From the NCBI RefSeq assembly GCF_042242105.1, contig NC_092019.1, forward strand, positions 10,134,328 through 10,198,327: a stretch of 64,000 bases of DNA, read 5' to 3'. The position numbers were made by a program, and so were the translations under genes. A model generated the notes under the pieces. It was not told the origin of the DNA. It ran no database searches and was given only the letters and a program-made list of their open reading frames with translations. Below, piece after piece: positions 1 to 14,979 of this stretch (the first letter of the stretch is position 1; every line of letters begins with the position of its first letter). This DNA is from Pempheris klunzingeri. Taxonomy: Eukaryota > Chordata > Actinopteri > Acropomatiformes > Pempheridae.

Positions 1-62
1 CCATACACATATGAACCCAAAACAGAAAATTACACCTACAGAATTAAGCAGTTAAGATTTAC

Positions 63-291
63 CTAGACTCTGATCATGTACATAGAGCTCCTTGATCCCC
101 AGGTCTGTCAGAGATTTGTCCAGTGGTAACTCGTGGCGACTGATGCTGTCCTTCAGGAGTAGGACATGTGCAGGTTCAAACTCACACTTGTCACAGATGA
201 CTGGTATCAGAGCCTGGAGTGGTACTAATGGGTTGACCCGCACCACTGCCTTCTGACTGCTGTGGTAGTTCACCATCAAACGCACTGTTTT
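63..291 (-). CDS. cobl: cobl coding exon 4 (cordon-bleu domain, second half)
   Basis: This is a 229-nt exon with acceptor TATCAG and donor GTAAAT. It encodes [28 protein letters not shown], the LLLKDS strand and the [11 protein letters not shown] turn. This is the most conserved block of cordon-bleu proteins. The reading frame continues beyond the left end of the window (phase 1 at the donor). Confidence 0.92.
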
Positions 292-3200
292 CTGATACAG
301 AGAGGGGAGAATGGTAGAAAAAAATGAGATAACATAACAGGCTAAATAAGGTACTTTTTTATGGCCACTGAAGAAATTTTCCCATTCTGCAGTCACAGAA
401 AAGAGATTTTCATTTCGTTGACCTTGATGGAAGAAAGAATTACTTAATGAATGACCTATCAGAGAGGTGACTGATTTAATTTCTTCAAGCAGTGCAATGA
501 CAATCATCGTAATATCAACAAATAAATCTTGAGCAGAATAACCAAACAGCAGACAGTATATAAACTGAATGACTTACTGTCTGAAGATGAATGAATGAAT
601 GAATGAACTATGGTCAACCTATTATCTGTGATGCTTTCTTTGGAGTTCGATTTTCTTACAGAGCAAAAACCAAAACATGAATGAAATGTAAAATGTGTGG
701 AGAGGAGAATAGCAGAGAGAGAGAGACAAACATGCAAAGACACTTTAATTAAGTAACTTAGGGTTAAATGTTGGTGTCAGAAAATGGAACATTTAATAGA
801 CAAAAGATGATGTCTATGCGTGCATATCTGTGCCACTGTATGGACGTGAGTGTGTATTTAGGTATTCAATCCCATACTGTACAGTGTTGTGTTATGGAGA
901 ACAGATAGACCGCTCCGTACAGCAGTCTTTATCACAAGTGGTTCACATCTGCCCATATAAAAATACACACCCCACTCAAATGTCAAGAGCCTTATTCATA
1001 AAATGTCTCTTTGATCGGTGGCTTTTCAATGGCTTTTGTATTTGTCTTTGGCAGCAACAGTGTAAAAAAAGGGACGACAGCATAAAAAAAAAAATAACAG
1101 CAGCATAAGAAGCAAGTAGAGAATTAACAAGAAACGGAACACATAAGCAAGTAAAATAGCACTTGCTTATAATAAGCTTCAAATATATGAAAGCACTCAC
1201 ACCACAGGCCTCTGTCAAGGTCTAATTATGTTTGTTTTAACTGCAGAGACTGCTGGTGGCACAACCACAGATACAACAGACAAGAGGGATGACTGACAGC
1301 AGTGTCTGCAATAGTGTCAGTCTGTGGCCTGAGGCCAGGCAGGGTCAAAGGGAGAGAGAGCAGCCACTGAGCCCTGAGAAGAGCAGAGAAATAATGCATG
1401 GTAACTAAAGGTAAGGCACTCATCAAATATTCAAACTGTAGGAGGAGAGCAGAGGAGAGGTAAGAAAAAGGGAGAGAGAAAGGGACTACCTCTCAGTACA
1501 AATGATTTCAGATAGGCAAGTAAGCTGTAAAAACAAAGCTGGCAACAAGAGGAACACGCGAGTAAAGACATTAAAGGCAAACTTGGACTGAAAAACAGTG
1601 TATACGAACTGACTCCAATGTCATGCTAGGCCAGTTATATCTAAACTGGCTTCCTACCTTAGAATGGGCCCTTACAGGTTTCACTGGCCTTGCTTTCTGC
1701 CAGCAGTCACAGGTAAAAGGTAGAGAAGGGAGGGATGGATATTAAACAAGGCTAAAGGGTAAGGAGCTGGACTATATTTATCTAAATGCAACAGAATAGG
1801 TAGCTTTGGGTATTTTTTTTTTTTTTTATTCTTGTTTTAAATGTGCAGTGACATATATAAAATCCTAAATACAAATAGTACATGACAAAAATCCAGATCA
1901 TAGTATCAGGCTCCTCTGTTACTCACCTCTGGCACTTTTGGCGCCGGTCTTCGCACCACTTTCTCCTCCCAGACTTTCTCTTTGATGAGGACACAGGCCA
2001 CGTTGAGGGAGCCCAGCAGTGCGTTGGGCTTGAACCCCAAAGTGTGGCCCTCGGGTGACAGCAGCTCCAGGGTGTGCAGTGCTGGATTCAGGTGATAGCG
2101 GCTACAAAGCTCCACCAGCAAGTCCATCAGCGCCTTACTGAGACAGGGAGAACGAGAGAGAAGGGGGGGAGAGAGAGAAAGTGAAAGAGGTTGGGGAGGA
2201 GGGAGGGAGTTTGGAAGAAAGAACCAGCAGAGGAGATAGGGAGAGAGGGAGAAAGAGATGGAGCCAGGAGAGAAGATAGTGTTACAAAGCCTACCTAGCT
2301 GTAGCTCCATTAAAGAGAATAGTAATTACTTCATACAACAAAACCACACCTGATGTGCTTAGATGGCTGGCTAATTGATAGACACAAAGGATATGAATTC
2401 AAACACTGAGCTGTTCTCACAGACATACTGTGGATTGGATGGCAGTTGCAATGATTTTGACATGAAGATCAGGCTGTCTTTGTAGCTTTTGGAGAACAAA
2501 AACAAAACAAAGGGCAAAGAAGCCACTACTTATCATATACTGTAGATATAATCTGTATGGTTTATCTAGAACAAAACTCAAAAGGGCCTCCCACAATAAT
2601 AGGGCAGTGACAAAACATACTGACAGAGAGAAATAATGACAGACAAATTGCAGAGTACTTGATATGATATGACAAACTACTTAAGTCCATCAAGCCATAT
2701 GAGAAGCTCGGAAGTCTGCTTTGTGTGTCTGTTTGTGTGTTGGGGGTTCAGCTGATGAGGAGGCCTTCAGTACTACCTGTCAATCCTCAGATAAAGAAAC
2801 CAAGAGACAGTCTCCAATGTTTTCTGGGAACAGCCAGATCAGATGACAGAACTGAGAGAGACACCACTACAAAGGGCACCATTGACAATCGCTATCACAT
2901 GGACACAGACTACAACTAAAACGACAATATGCAATCACCAGACCCAGCGTCCTGTGCTATGTGCTTCTTAAGCTGATTTTGCAGATTGTATGTTCATCAA
3001 AAACAAGTCATAACACAATCCTTATATGAAAGGACAAAGGCTTATTGATTCACTAGATTATCTGTAGCATACCTAATAAAATGTTCCATTACAGCGATAT
3101 AAGTTTGATTGTTATGTCACATCTCAGCTGTTAATCAAAAGCAGAAGCATGCTATTATCATAACTACCACTAGATAAAGAACATAGCCAACAGGAGAGCA

Positions 3201-6200
3201 CAAGTAATGAGCAGTACTTTGATTTAACAGCTGATTAAGGAGTTCAGGTTGGGTTAGGGTACACAGAGTTAAAAGGTTAAAAGTGTGAATTTGCTCCTTA
3301 ATGTAATATACTGTTAAAAAAAATCAAAAATGTTGATCAGTCACATACAAAGTATTGCAGTTGTCTAGCACCTTACAATATTTTATCTCTGTATCTTTAC
3401 CTGCACACTGAAATTCTGGAAAAATACTGTCTACTGTAAAGACAATACATTAACAGTAATGACTTTTAGAAATAGTTTTTGCATTCATTCTCACATCATT
3501 TGGTTACCAATATTTCATGTTTACACAATAAATTAATTACAATACAACACGTCAGCCTTATCTTATCTAAGACCACATGAACTGCTGATGTTGCTGCTGA
3601 GCAATGTCAGAAGGTAAACTGTGAACACCGCCCATCTCAGGCTAAAATGTATCAAACTTTCCTTTCCTAGAAATGATGCACAATAATGAAACCATACACC
3701 TGACAGACAATCACATTGTGCTTGTCTTACATCAGATAAACAAGGGATTCTAAATAGTACCAAAAAGGAGCCCTCTGGCTGTGATGCCTTTTGAAATAAT
3801 ATAAGGGAAGTCAGGTAGTTTGAAAAGGTCGCCAAAATGTTCCACATGTTTAGGTGTAGAAAGTTCCCTTTTTAATTCAAAAAAAGATACCTGACTTTTA
3901 CCACTAGTGAGAAGTAGCACAGAGACGCCTACTGGCTGAAACTTTGTCTGTGGTTATTAAAAGAGCACCTTGTTGTTCTGTACTAGGAAGGTGTCCCTGA
4001 CATGCTGCCCAAAAGGAGAGAGCAGAGAGTATTAGCAGGTCAGCCTCTGTCTCTTTCTGGGACAAAGCTTGTGCTGAGACTGGGAATGGGACCCCTTGCC
4101 AAGGCCCCACTACCACAGCAACCCAAACACACCCAGAAGCGACAAACACACTCATACTGTTTGTATGGTGACTGGCAATAAAGGTCAGAACATAAAATCA
4201 CAAGGTTCAGCTAAGCAATACCTAAGATCCTCATATTTTTAGATATAAAAAGTGGTTACAAGACATTTTACAGCCAAATGCAGTGTAAAAACTAAGCAAA
4301 CTTACTTTAAAGAGAGTGATGCACCCATAACGCGTATTTACACGTTATGGGTGCTCTGTCCTCTCACCTGCCATCTTCAGTTACAGAAGTCTGGTATCCC
4401 TGCGGTAGGGTTAGCTGTAAATCCACAGTGGGTCTCAGCATGTTCTCCTTGGCATCCATGCCTGATGTCCCTCCCCCATCAGGTACAGTGTTTCTGAAGA
4501 TGTGGCGAGGGGCAGGTTGTGGGGCCTGCGGCGGAGGTGGGGCACGAGCCTTCATTCTCCTCCTGGGAGATGACAATGGCAAAGATACATGTAGGACAAT
4601 ATTATTATCTTGTTAGGTGTTTGTTGTAGTTTCAAGTAGGACTAAAAAAAAAAAAGGCATTCATTTCACATGGTGTCACTGAGTCACATTTACAACTGAT
4701 GAATCAATCAGTTATCTGATCCATCAGGGATACATGATGTTCTCAATTAAGTTAGGTAAACAGCACAAAGCAATTCTTTTTTCCTCTGATGCAATGACAT
4801 TTTCACTCATTTTATTTTTTAACTCTTATTAAAATGAATTAAATGATGTAGATATTTTTGGTTCATCTGAGTCATTTCTGTTTGTCTTGAGTTCAGTCTT
4901 GGCCACACAGCACAACAGCCTAATGAATACAACCCACTGCCACCACCCTAAGAGCAGCCTGAATACCAATAACTTTTTTTCTGTTTGTAACACAACCTTT
5001 CTCTTCATTTAGATTACATAATAGTCAACAGATATGCTGAGATGACCCCCTTGGTTGACAAGATGATACAACCTGAGCAGCTGCTTATTCCGTCTGTTCC
5101 TAACACTCCTCTGAATGATAATTTGATAATTCATAATAACATTCTCTCTAATATCACTCCTAAGCAAAAAATACTGTAGTGTCATATAATCAATGCTTTT
5201 ACAAAGCTTTCCAAAAAGGAAATGATGAACATTAATAGCCTTGATAAACAAAAACATCCCTAATCAAATCTTACTGCATGGTAAGTGGTAAGTTTATTCA
5301 AAGACATATTCAGACAAACTAATCAACAAGAAACACTGTATGTGAACATTAAGATTGTTGCAAGTTGCAACAGTCATGCAACTGAAACTATCTGATAAAA
5401 GTTGAATTTTAACATTGTAGTACAACACTTTTGTAGCATCAACAACTACTCAAAGCAGCAATGTTTAGGGGATCACAGTATTTGGCTCAGATGCATACCA
5501 TGCATAATTTAGTGTGCTGATAATAGCTCTATGAAAACCATAAAAGACAGATAAGAGTGCCAACCACACTACAACCACAGCATCTACGGGTGGAGATGTG
5601 GCAGATGTCAATGACATGCTGGTGATGAGATGCTGCTGCCTACACATTTGACCTCCGCTCAGCATAAACTGTGCCTCGCCTGACAGAGACAGCTGATTAG
5701 ACAGAAATCAAACATTGCAATCTGGAAACAATGACAAACAGCTATTCTATACCACACATTTCAGCACACACTCCCTCTCAAAACACAAATATTAACCTTA
5801 GATAACAAAAGAAAAGCATCCCACTCACGTCAAAAACAGTCCTTGTGTTGATAAAGTGTTCCAAAAGTGTTATATCAGACTGTTTAGAAATCCAATTCCA
5901 AGGATTATGCACACATCCAGAGAGAATGTGTGTGTTTAAATCCAATGTAATCCAGTGTCCTTCAAGGTACTCCTGCCCAGTGTAAAGGCAAAGAGAGGAC
6001 AGCAAACGAAGAATACATGTCAGCATAGCGCACTGAGCGGACTCTAACCTGGCTAAAGTTAACCATTAACATCTAAAGTCGGATATCAACTAACTCTTAC
6101 CCTCAAGACCCATAGTGTCATTGACTCATTATGCAATGCAGAAATTGTTTACCAATGGAAACATCATGGGAGTGACAGACTGTACTAAGGGTTTGACAAC

Positions 6201-9200
6201 ATTAACCATTATGTAGTTAGGAGTCTACTCATAGTGCAGATCATTACTAATCATTTGCTGCAAGTCGCTCTGACTAAAGGTGTTTTAAAGACACATGGTT
6301 TACTCATAGAAAAAAAAAGGGAAGAAAATGGTTCTCATCAACAGCTTAGAAACCTGTAAATGGTTGACATTTTTGTATTTTGCCTTGTGAGTCTGTATTT
6401 TTTGAAGGTAACAGAAGTGAGTTCTGTGGAACTGTGGGACTGGGCCCCGGCCAGGCCTCACACAGTCAGCTAGTATCCTTCTCTCCCTCTCTCTTGCTGT
6501 TTGTCTCACCATAACATTTCACTCTCCCTCTCTCCCTTTCCCTCTCTCTAACACACACAAAGACGTCTTTACGAAAAGCCTCGTCTCCCACAGAGTTAGA
6601 ATGAGCGAGCGTAAACAGGGAGAGAAAGAGTGAGGGCGTAAAGGAGAAGCAGGGAACGAAGAGCAGGAAACCCTGCTCCGGCACAGGGGGGCAGTAAGTG
6701 CTGAGCTGCTACAGGGACTGAGTTACAAATGGGCTCACACACACATGCATGCACACTCACACACATGAGCATGCATGCACACAGAAGGTTACTAATGGAC
6801 CTTTCAGAACCACTCAGATCTTTTCACTTGACTAAACTGCATTAACAAGGGTTTATTTCTTTCACTATCCTCTATTAAATCTGTTAGCTTTTCTTTTTAA
6901 CAGGGACAGCTGTTTGTTTAGGCTTGAGGTTTTTATGTCACTCTAATGTTAAAATAAATAATTCCAAAGAAAGAATCTAAAACAAAGAGATGCTGAATTC
7001 ATCTCAAATAGCCAAAAGTGCCAAAGACTGATGTGGTCTGTAGTAAAATCATCCTGGACAATATGTGAGCATATAGCATATAGGTCAACTATAACCATCA
7101 TAAAATTGCTTGAGGAAAGACACAAACTGACATTTATCAGAGACAATGCTATGACTTAGAGGGTATATTTAAAAAATACAGTGAATAGCAGCTTTATGAT
7201 TAATAACGTTCATCATTTTGGCTCCTACCAACCATTAGAGAACATAGAGAGTACCACGCTGTTGATGGTGGAGCAATACCTCACACCTGACTCAGGTGTC
7301 TATGATGTCGCTCTTGATATCCGCTCAAAACACGGATGTGTTTCTTTAAGTCAGTGTCACAGTCTGGCTGGTGGTTACAAGTGGGAAAACTTTGATGCTG
7401 TCCTTCTCCAAAAAGACATGCAAGGGTTTTGGCTAAATAAAATACAGTGTTAAATTAACAAAATCATTATTTAGACAAGGCTATATTGGATCAAATACTA
7501 TCTGACCAAGTATTTGGTAAGCTTTTGCTTCTTGTCAACATAACGTTTAGTGCCTGCACAAGAATTTGTTAGTGTCATATAAAGGGGCACAAACCATTAT
7601 AACTTTACCTTTGCTCTCAGTAAATAGTAAGAAATCCTAATGGTGTATGACATAAGATGTAAGCCTATACACAGCTTACCAGCCATCGTATTTGCTGTCT
7701 GTGTGCTGTAGCCTCTTAAACAGATTAGTCTCAGTGTCTGAAGGTTGTGTGTATTAGTGCATTTACAGTGTGTGTGTGTATGTGTGTGTGTGTGAGTGTG
7801 ACTGTGTGCGCATCAGGCTACCTCCTCCCTGACCCAAATACAACCACACTCACTCCTGATCAAGGCACTTAGGATAAATCAAAACTGATTGTGTGAGTAC
7901 GACTGTGGATGTGTCTGAGCAAAGATACAGATCAGTGTGAATGCAGGAAACAGTGAGATGTCATATTACATAACACAGATCAGACACACTGGAGACTACC
8001 TTAAGTTTCTTTCTTTTTTTGTCAGTGACTGTATTTATCCCAGCCATGGAAACACAGCCTAAAAAGTTCCCACTCTGGAAGGTCTTATACAAATAACGGA
8101 ATAAATTCGTTTCTGCTCTGAACTGTGCTCTGTCAGCACCAACCCCACTAAAACAAATTCCATTTACCTGTTGAAAACCATTTCCTGCAATCTCAGCTAA
8201 TCTTATGCCTTGAAATTAGTCCTATAGATGACATTAAATGATTGTGTTCATGATATTTTACTCACTCACTTAAGGACAGATTGGTCCACTCTAAACAACA
8301 AAGTCTGCTGTAAATATGAGTAAATTGAATTATTTAAGGCAGCAGGCAGAACCACAAACATTCATGAGGTCAGTAAGTCAGTCAGAGAGACAGCCACTAA
8401 GATAGACGGACAGCCAGATGTGTCTTTAGTTAGACGCATGGGTATCCCATTGGAAGAGAGTCTGCTCAAAACAGACAATAGGATCACTGAAACAATGAGC
8501 CACTGTCCTCTAATGAAGACAACCAACTGGGAATGAAGCAGATTAATTGGCAAAAGGCACAGCGCAGCGCTGACTGACCTATATTCACGATGGCAAACTT
8601 TGGGCATTCTGACAACAGAAACAATAGATGAAACCAAAAATCTATGGCATATAAAAAGGATTTATGCAAATAAATGTCACTAGCTACATTGTTTGCTTGA
8701 GTAACAAACACCGAATAAGGCAAGATTTCAAAGGTTGGCTGTCTTCAATCACTCACACAAACAATGGCTGCATTATTACATAAGCTAGAAGAGGTCTGGT
8801 GTTTCAGATCTTGTCCACCCTGTCAACAGATGTCCAGCTATGTAATCAAAGCAGTTGTCAGAGTGTGTGAATTTCTAGTTTGAAAAATAAAAAAAAGGCA
8901 GCAGTAGCTCAGTTTGTTGAGGGAGAAAGATCGATCGTAGTGATGGTGTTACGGTCCCTGACCTCAGACTGAGCTCCACCCATCCACCACGAAGACACTG
9001 AGCCCAAAAGTTCTCTATAAAGTGTAGTAGTACTGCAAAGGTATATTACTCTGCAAATGAGAGAGCAAAACAAATTCAATGCAATACTGCAAATTCAATT
9101 CAATTTAAAAAGATTATAGCTCTATCCTGTCATATTGCTGAATGAATACAAAAATATATTGTCAAAGCGGGCTCAATCTATGATCATACCCTCAAAACAT

Positions 9201-12200
9201 GGAATATAATTTGGAAGACACATCATCTAAGAGTAGAAACATTAACAATGAAAGCATTTGCCATTCCAGGAACACACACATGGACATTACTGCGAAAGCA
9301 GCACTTGTCTGCATGCACACTTGAGCTTTAACCTCCTGTTGTGCTTTGGACACTGTGAAAGATACACATCCTGGACACTCAGCCACTCCCCTCACACCCA
9401 CATACACCATCCGGCTACCTAGCCAGCATAACCCTTGGGTGTCATGGTGTCCCCATGGCAACTTATATTTACACCACTTGACTGCGGAAGAGTGTGGACC
9501 TCAGTTTAGTAGCAGCTGTGGATTTTGGATGCATGTACACAGAGGGTGAGTGACCCAGAGAAAGAAGAATAAGCAGGGACAGAAAGCAAGGGTAAGACAG
9601 AAAGAGAGTGAAAGACTTTCTGTTTTAGATGTGAGTATTGGAGACATATGAGCCCAGTAAAGCATTTGTTTGCAGTTGCTAGGCACACTTCCTCCTAGTT
9701 CAGCATATGCCTTGATGCTCATATTACCAGCCATGTGGTTAAAAAGTCCACCCCACTGCAATACCAAGTACACTGACTCGATGATAATGCCAATCTGACC
9801 CTCTATATTCTCAATTCATTGAGGATTCACTGCAAACACAAACAAGATATCTAACTTTATGTGCCAGTTTTCCCACATGCAGTAACTGTCTTACTACCTA
9901 CCTCATTCATGCGTAGAGGTCAACAAACAGTTCACAAAAGGCCAAACTATCATTATAGCTCATGAAAGTAGCATCCTTGTTATATCCATTTAACCAATAA
10001 TAACAGGAATGAGTGTGACATGACTGTCTATTATGCTGTACTGGCATAACAACATTTAGCTCTAATCTTGGCAAAACAGCACTTAACCACATGCCATGCC
10101 ATGGCAACAGTCTGTGGCTGCAGTGTGTATACAAATGCCATTCTCAGCATTTGAATGATTAAGTAAAGCTCATTTGAAGCTGGATTGTCTAATGCAATCA
10201 TTTCACTACATTTACATACGAACTTTAGCTGTCGTACATACAGTGTTCAACCTGAATCAAAGAGTTGAGATTTTCAATTTGTGTCTGAAACATGTGTAGG
10301 AAAATCTCAACTCTTTGCTTGTTTGTATCAAAGGAGGTATGGTATGTTTATATGAAGTGTAAGCCCAACATTTAAAATATGAATATGTTAGTCTTGAAAT
10401 GGTTCACCAGGTTGCTTGTAACTTGGTTTACCTGATTATCAAGTGACGACTTCTCTACTACTATTAAAACAACCAGGTTAGAGTTCAGCACAATCTGTTC
10501 AACAGGAGTGCAGAGTCAGTAACAGTAACATAATAACCCAAGGGAGATTAAAAGACAACACCACACCTCAGGTGCTAAATGAATTGCTACTCATAGGGAT
10601 CAATTAGGTTGCTTACACTCCTTACAGTTACTTGGAGGATTTACATTCAGGATGTATTGCGATGACCTCAGGTCAGGGTAAGTCAGCAACCTGTGATCTA
10701 GGAGTATCTGTTTCACACCTACTTAGAGGAGAGAAATCCACTTACTAACAGCACCCCATCCACTCTCCTATCCTATCCTCTCCTCTCGACTACTTGTCCA
10801 CTTGTGACTAGTGACACAGAGGCACAGTGTAACAGTTTAACACGAGACATGCTCCAAAACAACAATAATTGTCCAAAAATAGGAGCAGGAAGCCATCTTA
10901 CCCTTCTGTCTGCACTGCTGGAAAAAGCACATGTGAATCCTAAGGGGAAGATGACTGACACTTCTGCAGACCTTTGCCAAAAAGAGTTTCCATTCTTTCC
11001 TTAACATTTCAGCTGTTTAAAGACACTAAGCCTATGTAAGCCTATGTATAACTGAGGTGGATTTATAGAGTGACACCTATTGCGGGCCATAGTTTTCACT
11101 CGTGTATTCCTGGACTGTCATGAAAAACCAAGGTGTTCTTCACATTGATTACGCTTAGTGAAAAAATCACGCAGCTCTGTACTGAGCTAATTCCTTTTGC
11201 AGCCTGCATTTATCCATTGATCTGCTTAAGTAATGGTCCTGATCCTCTAACATTTCAAATCAAGTCTAGAACCTGAATGTCTAAGCAAGATATCTGTCGT
11301 GGTGTTTCCAAGTAAATACACATTATACCTTCAAAATCAAATAAGGGGAGAAATAAATCAATTGTTGAGACACATAAGCATTTATATGGTTATTACTTTT
11401 ATGGTTGCATCAAAATATGAGTTATAATACTGTGAGCCAGCTTAAGAAGACATAAAGCTTGTGGGAGGCAAACAGGCCCACAGCTGAGAAAGAATGGAGG
11501 GGAAAAAAAGGAAAGAGGGATAATGAAGGTTGGTAATAAGTAGGGATGAGGGAATCTCAGGTGGCACAGAGCCCCATATGGCAACAAGAGAGCAACAAGA
11601 AAGGGAATAGAGAAGAGTGGATGGGTGGAGTCCAACATTAGAGTAGAAAGGAAGGAGAGGTGGAATGCAGAAGCAAAATAGCAGGAAATGATAATTAGTT
11701 TGTTCTCTTTTACCCAAGATGCTTGTTCAATTAGAGAGTTACTGCTGGAGAAACAAGTAGAAAAACACTTATGTTACAGACACTGATGCTTTTTAGTAGA
11801 CAAACGCAGCTTGCAGGCACCCCCAGGATGGTTAGATAAATAACACAGATCGGTGATGAGCTACAGGAAAAAAATCCATCACTGAACCCAATTTATGCAG
11901 AAAAAAATACTACAAATAAGGGTATATTTCTTTCTTTTTTGGCGTGACTATACACTTGCTTCTTGGTCACATCACCGTGTAATAGGTGATAGCATTTCTA
12001 GCATTAATTGGTGCCTATTTTAAAAGAAAGGCAGCACTTAAAGATAGAAAAGTCACCGTAAATACGAAAATGTGCATGTGCTCTCTGCTGACACTCTAAT
12101 GCTTTTGTCATAATTAACGGTAGAGGAAACCTGTTGCTTAATTACTGGCATGGTAGCAGAAAGTGGTTGTACTTTGTTTTCTCTATTATCGAGATAGAAG

Positions 12201-14894
12201 CTAGCAGCAGTGTTAAAACCAACACAGTGTGTGCAAGGTAAATTGCACTTCACCACCTCTGTCTTATCAAGCGATACCACTGCTATGGCACGTCAGTTGG
12301 TGCTACAGGAGTCCGTCCAGTCTGTACACACATATGCAGTCCGTCTGTCTTCCTCTCCGACAAACCCACATACCACAGTGACTAACATATGACTGCAGGC
12401 TTCCAGAAATAAATCTGAGCAGCCCATAGCAGCTGCATACTAAGAGTACAGGCTGATATACACTGTACTGAGAATACTTGAGACTGATACACAGGCGTAC
12501 TTTGCTATCAAAGGTATCTGCCACTGCTTTCTTTCATCAGGGACAGAGGTTGACAAATACCAGAAAATAATATAAGTGGATGGATAATGTGGATAATGCA
12601 ATGTGGTCTAAGGAGCACAACAGTCTATAAATATAGTCAGTCTGGATGTCTCAAATGTTTCATAGCATGGCTATGGAGTGAATATGTTCAACGAGCCTTT
12701 ACAGCTTTTACTTGTGGACCCATTAATTATATCCTACTGTGCCAGGCTTCATAACAAACTGCTACTTGGGACATTAACCTCAATTGGACATCGCTGTAAT
12801 TGTTTATGATATACAGATTAATTAAAGACTCTAAAATCTCATAAAATGTGAATAAAGTCACTTTAAATTCACTTTCACTTAATTAGGACGTTAAGTACTT
12901 TATCTCAAGTGTTCAGTATGTTTGAGGACAAAATTATACATGGAGCAAAGTTTAACAACCATAAGCTTTATCAGTCAGTCTTGTGATAATGTATATTTCT
13001 ACCATACCCTGGCTCCTCATTAAACCCATTGAGCAAAGGTTATACTGTATGCTTTTGACCTAGCATGTTCAGTCAGTGTGCGTTTTGGTCAAGCTTCAAT
13101 CCTTGCAGAACAAGCTTGTGGAAGCATTACATCCACACCCTCTCTATTTAAAACAGGATGGTCCATGGATGCATGAATCTTACCAGTTACACACTGTAAC
13201 ACTGCCAACAACGCATAACCTCACATATTCTCAGTTTTCATACAAGTTAAATTTAACCCCTCATAATAATAACCCTAAATATCCAGATGTGACCACATAC
13301 AATAACACATTTTCCTCTGTGTAGCCTTGAAGTAAAAGAAAAAAAAGAGGGAAGTCCCTTAGTCAGCAGTGCTGAGCTAGGAGCTCACCACATGAACCTT
13401 GAACTTCTAAATAGACAAGATCTTTTTAAGGATGTGCAGGGTGGGGAGCTTGTGCCTCCAACTGTATAAAATATATAATAGTATTATAAGAAATTGGATG
13501 GACTGACAGACTCGCATGGCATTCAGATACTATGTAAAAGGGTCCAGTGGGCACAGCTTCAAATCAATGAAGATTTTTGCACTGCAGCTAGCAACTGGTG
13601 TTGATGTTCCTCCATATATAGTGTTCATGAGTTCACACAGGCACACGTGTACACACAAGCAGGACAGTTGGTAGCCAATAATTATCTCTGGGTGTGTGAG
13701 CTGGGGATAATCGGACAGTTGTTATCTGTAAAATCTGCCAACCCAGTCTTCCTGTGGGTGTGTATTAAAACTGAATAGAAACAGAAATGAGACTACTACA
13801 AACAACAGATGGGTTTAAATTAAAACGCAGGACCTAACAACTGTGAGGCAGATGGCAGCACAAGTCAGGATATAGAGAGGGGTAAGGCTTTTTTTATTCT
13901 CTTATTCTTTGCACTTAATGGGGAACTTCAAAGCAAAATCCAGACATAAGTGATGCACAAAGCATGATTGTCTACATGAGGTCGTGGGTGGTTGATCATC
14001 ACTGGTGGCTGCACCATGTGACTGAAGTAAACTCACAAGATTGTGACGTCACACATGTTGTGACTCCAGAAAAGACGAACAGGAAAACAGAAGATGTCTA
14101 TTAAACCTATAACAGCTTACTAAAAGGCTGAACGCTATAAATTTAGAATTTATTTGAGCAGTTCTCTCTTATTTCTTCCTCTGTTTATTTATATGAGTCT
14201 GTTGCTTCCTTATTACTTCTGTCGGAGTGGTTACTTAAATGAAGTGCATGCAACAAAACCACATTAATCAGAGGCTTCTGGAAAAAAGCTCATACTATAC
14301 ACAAACAAGCGTAAATGCAGGCACATATAAACACCAGGTCCAGACATGTAGAGAAAAACAGCAGTGTGCTAATCGTGTATACTGCAGACTTTAAGAGAAA
14401 GGACAATAACTACTCTAGTCTAACTGCAATTACTATGAATGATGCTCCAATTTAAACATAGGACCAACAACTGAACAAGGCAATGGGTTCAAGCTGAAGG
14501 CATTTCATGTGTATTATTAAAAAAGTGGTACAGGCAGGTTTAAGTTTTTTTTTTAATTACATTAATTTTGCCTCAGAGGAAGCAAGCCGCCAGATTTGGG
14601 GTTAGATTTTGGATACTCTTAATCTCAGAGCACAGTGAGGAATCGTACTCATTTTAGTCTGTGAGAGGGGAGGAAGTTGCCTTTTGTGTCCATGCTTAAT
14701 TACAGGCTTATAAAGCGCTGAACTAAGGCTTTATTCATACCTTTCCACCACTCTTGAAGTACACACTGAGGCTCTCTAAACACTGACACACACACACACA
14801 CACAGCTCAGATTTCAATGGCAAGGTACAAACGAATATCACATCCCTCAAAAGAGCAGTCTCTCCCTTCCTCATTTGTCTGCTCAGTGGCCGTG

Positions 14895-14979
<85 letters not shown>

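Noticed and set aside
8897..9010. tRNA gene
   Set aside because: Box A-like start only; no acceptor-stem pairing or box B, and it fits a decayed SINE.
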